Source: VBDM01 sp035637655 | GTDB taxonomy: Bacteria > Pseudomonadota > Gammaproteobacteria > Burkholderiales > SG8-39 | Length of the DNA: 16,050 nt | Direction: 5' to 3' | Assembly (NCBI GenBank): GCA_035637655.1 | Contig: DASPWT010000108.1 | Coordinates: 1 to 16,050, forward strand | Part shown: positions 14,896 to 16,050 of the stretch, in pieces | Layout: the number at the start of each line of letters is the position of its first letter | Numbering within the stretch: the stretch's first letter is position 1 | Made by a program: the position numbers and the translations under genes | Notes under the pieces: generated by a model | The model's input: the letters and a program-made list of their open reading frames with translations, nothing else | The model's database searches: none | Told to the model about the DNA's origin: nothing

Positions 14896-15918
14896 ATGCG
14901 CGCCCTCAGACTCCTTGCAGCTTCCGTGATGCTGTCCTCCTTGCTCGGCCTTGCCGCATGCGGCGGCGGATATGGAGGTGGAGGCGGGAACATGCCCGTT
15001 GCCGCCGCGGCGAGCAAGCTCTTCGCCGCCGACTCTACGCATAGCGTAATTGGCTCGCTCGCCAATCCGGACCCCGCGACGGGGTCGCTGACGGTCGATC
15101 GCGTGATCGGTCCCACCTCGCCATACTTTTACAACTACGCCGGATTTTCGATGAACATCGGGAGCCTCGCGCTCGATACCACGCGCGACTACCTCTACGT
15201 CGGCAACGGAACGTCGATACTCGTCTTCCACGGCGCGAGCATGGCGAACGGGGATCTCTTTACCAACGCAACCATCGGGCCGATCGGGAATACCGGTTCC
15301 ATGTTCCTGGACGCGGCCAACGATCGCCTGTACGTGGGCGATGACGTCAACGATGTGAAGGTCTTCAGCGGCGCGAGCACCGCGAACGGCACGCCCACGC
15401 CCCGGCACATCACGGGCATGACGGTGCCGATACACGGCGTTGCGGTCGATACGGGGAGGAACATCCTCTATGTATCGAACGACACGACAACTCCTTCCCT
15501 CAGCCACCAGATAAGCGTCTTCGACAACGCGGATACGGTGACCACCGCGGCTCCGAATCGAACGATCACTCCAACCGTTTCGACCGTCAATCAGCCCGTG
15601 GGGGGTATTTCACTCGACGCGACGCATAATGCGCTGTACGTAGCGCCCGGCAGCAGCGGCAACGGCATCATGGTTTTCAGCACTGCGAGCACCGCGGATG
15701 GCCCGATTGCACCCGCGAAGACTTTGACGATAACTTCTGCGCCCGGGATTTTGAGCGTTCTGGTGGACTCCGTGAACGACCGGCTCTATGCGGTCGGCTC
15801 CAATGGTCACATCTATCTCGTCGAGGCCGCAAGCACGCTGTCCTCCGGTGCTGCTACCGCGAAGGACGCGTCCCTTTCGAATGGCGGGATGTTAACGGCG
15901 GTTACCGTCAACCCATAA
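14896..15918 (+). CDS. Secreted lipoprotein, predicted beta-propeller
   Basis: A 340-residue exported lipoprotein. The signal peptide MRALRLLAASVMLSSLLGLAAC ends in lipobox L19-A-A-C22 and is followed by a Gly-rich tether (GGGYGGGGG). G23 rather than Asp after the cysteine favours the outer membrane. The mature part shows five or six degenerate repeats of about 45 residues with the pattern G-x3-LD-x6-LYV ... I-x-VF-x2-AS-x-A-G (YLYVGN, RLYVGD, ILYVSN, ALYVAP, RLYAVG), as in NHL/YVTN-like propellers. The C-terminus (MLTAVTVNP) looks like the first half of a blade whose second half is the N-terminal KLFAADS, suggesting ring closure. Function unknown; such domains usually bind proteins or ligands. 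Base composition looks less GC-rich than its neighbours (not counted), a possible sign of separate origin. Its stop is 2 nt from the convergent amidase stop. Confidence 0.85.
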   Translation: MRALRLLAASVMLSSLLGLAACGGGYGGGGGNMPVAAAASKLFAADSTHSVIGSLANPDPATGSLTVDRVIGPTSPYFYNYAGFSMNIGSLALDTTRDYLYVGNGTSILVFHGASMANGDLFTNATIGPIGNTGSMFLDAANDRLYVGDDVNDVKVFSGASTANGTPTPRHITGMTVPIHGVAVDTGRNILYVSNDTTTPSLSHQISVFDNADTVTTAAPNRTITPTVSTVNQPVGGISLDATHNALYVAPGSSGNGIMVFSTASTADGPIAPAKTLTITSAPGILSVLVDSVNDRLYAVGSNGHIYLVEAASTLSSGAATAKDASLSNGGMLTAVTVNP

Positions 15919-15920
15919 GA

Positions 15921-16050
15921 TCACCCGCAGTTTGGCGGCAGCCCGATCGGGTGCGCCGCTTCGACGAACCTCGCCACCGTGAGGATCGCAGGCTCGGAGA
16001 ATCTCGGGCCGACGATCTGCAAGCCCACGGGCAGGTCTATAGCCGTCAAC
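15921..16050 (-). CDS. Amidase-signature enzyme, C-terminal fragment (runs off the right edge)
   Basis: The last 43 codons of a minus-strand gene ending in TGA at 15923-15921. The residues IDLPVGLQIVGPRFSEPAIL match the highly conserved C-terminal block of amidase-signature hydrolases (GatA-like and aryl/alkyl amidases), followed by a helix VARFVEAAHPI and a short tail. These serine hydrolases cleave amides through a Ser-cisSer-Lys triad, which lies outside the window. The substrate is unknown, but an amidase beside an aromatic-acid-type catabolic set could release the acid from an amide. It converges on the lipoprotein gene with a 2-nt gap. Confidence 0.85.
   Translation of the reverse strand, partial: LTAIDLPVGLQIVGPRFSEPAILTVARFVEAAHPIGLPPNCG

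Overview
The window is about two-thirds G+C, gene-dense DNA, most likely from a betaproteobacterium (Burkholderiales-like) and perhaps an environmental or uncultured one. The evidence is the tRNA-Tyr/tRNA-Gly/tRNA-Thr/tuf block at the left edge (the tyrU-glyT-thrT-tufB arrangement of Beta- and Gammaproteobacteria), a Bug/TctC-type periplasmic solute-binding protein (a family greatly expanded in Burkholderiales), a fused proteobacterial-type indolepyruvate:ferredoxin oxidoreductase, and the overall codon style. Species cannot be assigned from the sequence alone.

Layout. (1) Positions 1-551, minus strand: a housekeeping translation operon. A promoter with a perfect -35 box drives tRNA-Tyr(GTA), tRNA-Gly(TCC), tRNA-Thr(GGT) and then tuf, of which only the first 45 codons are in the window. 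(2) 696-4909, plus strand: a fused indolepyruvate/2-oxoacid:ferredoxin oxidoreductase, translationally coupled (TGATG) to a ChaC-type gamma-glutamylcyclotransferase. (3) 5048-5437, plus strand: an orphan receiver-only response regulator with a TTG start. (4) 5443-12671, minus strand: a tightly spaced run read as tctC-type solute-binding protein, enoyl-CoA hydratase, two different MFS transporters overlapping by ATGA, an FAD-dependent aromatic-hydroxylase-type monooxygenase, and then after an 80-nt gap a FadD-type acyl-CoA ligase. (5) 12706-14726, plus strand and divergent from tctC: a class II aldolase/adducin-fold protein followed 5 nt later by a two-domain VOC (extradiol-dioxygenase-like) protein. 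(6) 14896-15918, plus strand: a secreted lipoprotein predicted to be a beta-propeller. (7) 15921-16050, minus strand: the C-terminal end of an amidase-signature enzyme.

How the genes may work together. Regions 4, 5 and perhaps 7 look like an accessory catabolic locus: a periplasmic binding protein and MFS permeases for uptake or efflux of an organic acid, a flavin monooxygenase for ring hydroxylation, a VOC protein that could cleave or rearrange a ring, an aldolase-fold enzyme for a side-chain fragment, and CoA ligase plus enoyl-CoA hydratase for beta-oxidation-like steps. The indolepyruvate oxidoreductase, which makes aryl-acetyl-CoA from aryl-pyruvates, would fit the same aromatic theme. 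The substrate is unknown, and no pathway-specific regulator is present in the window.

I found no CRISPR array, transposase, prophage, toxin-antitoxin pair or recognisable defence system. The least ordinary items are the VOC protein, whose metal-site residues survive only in its N-terminal half, and the aldolase-fold partner encoded next to it.
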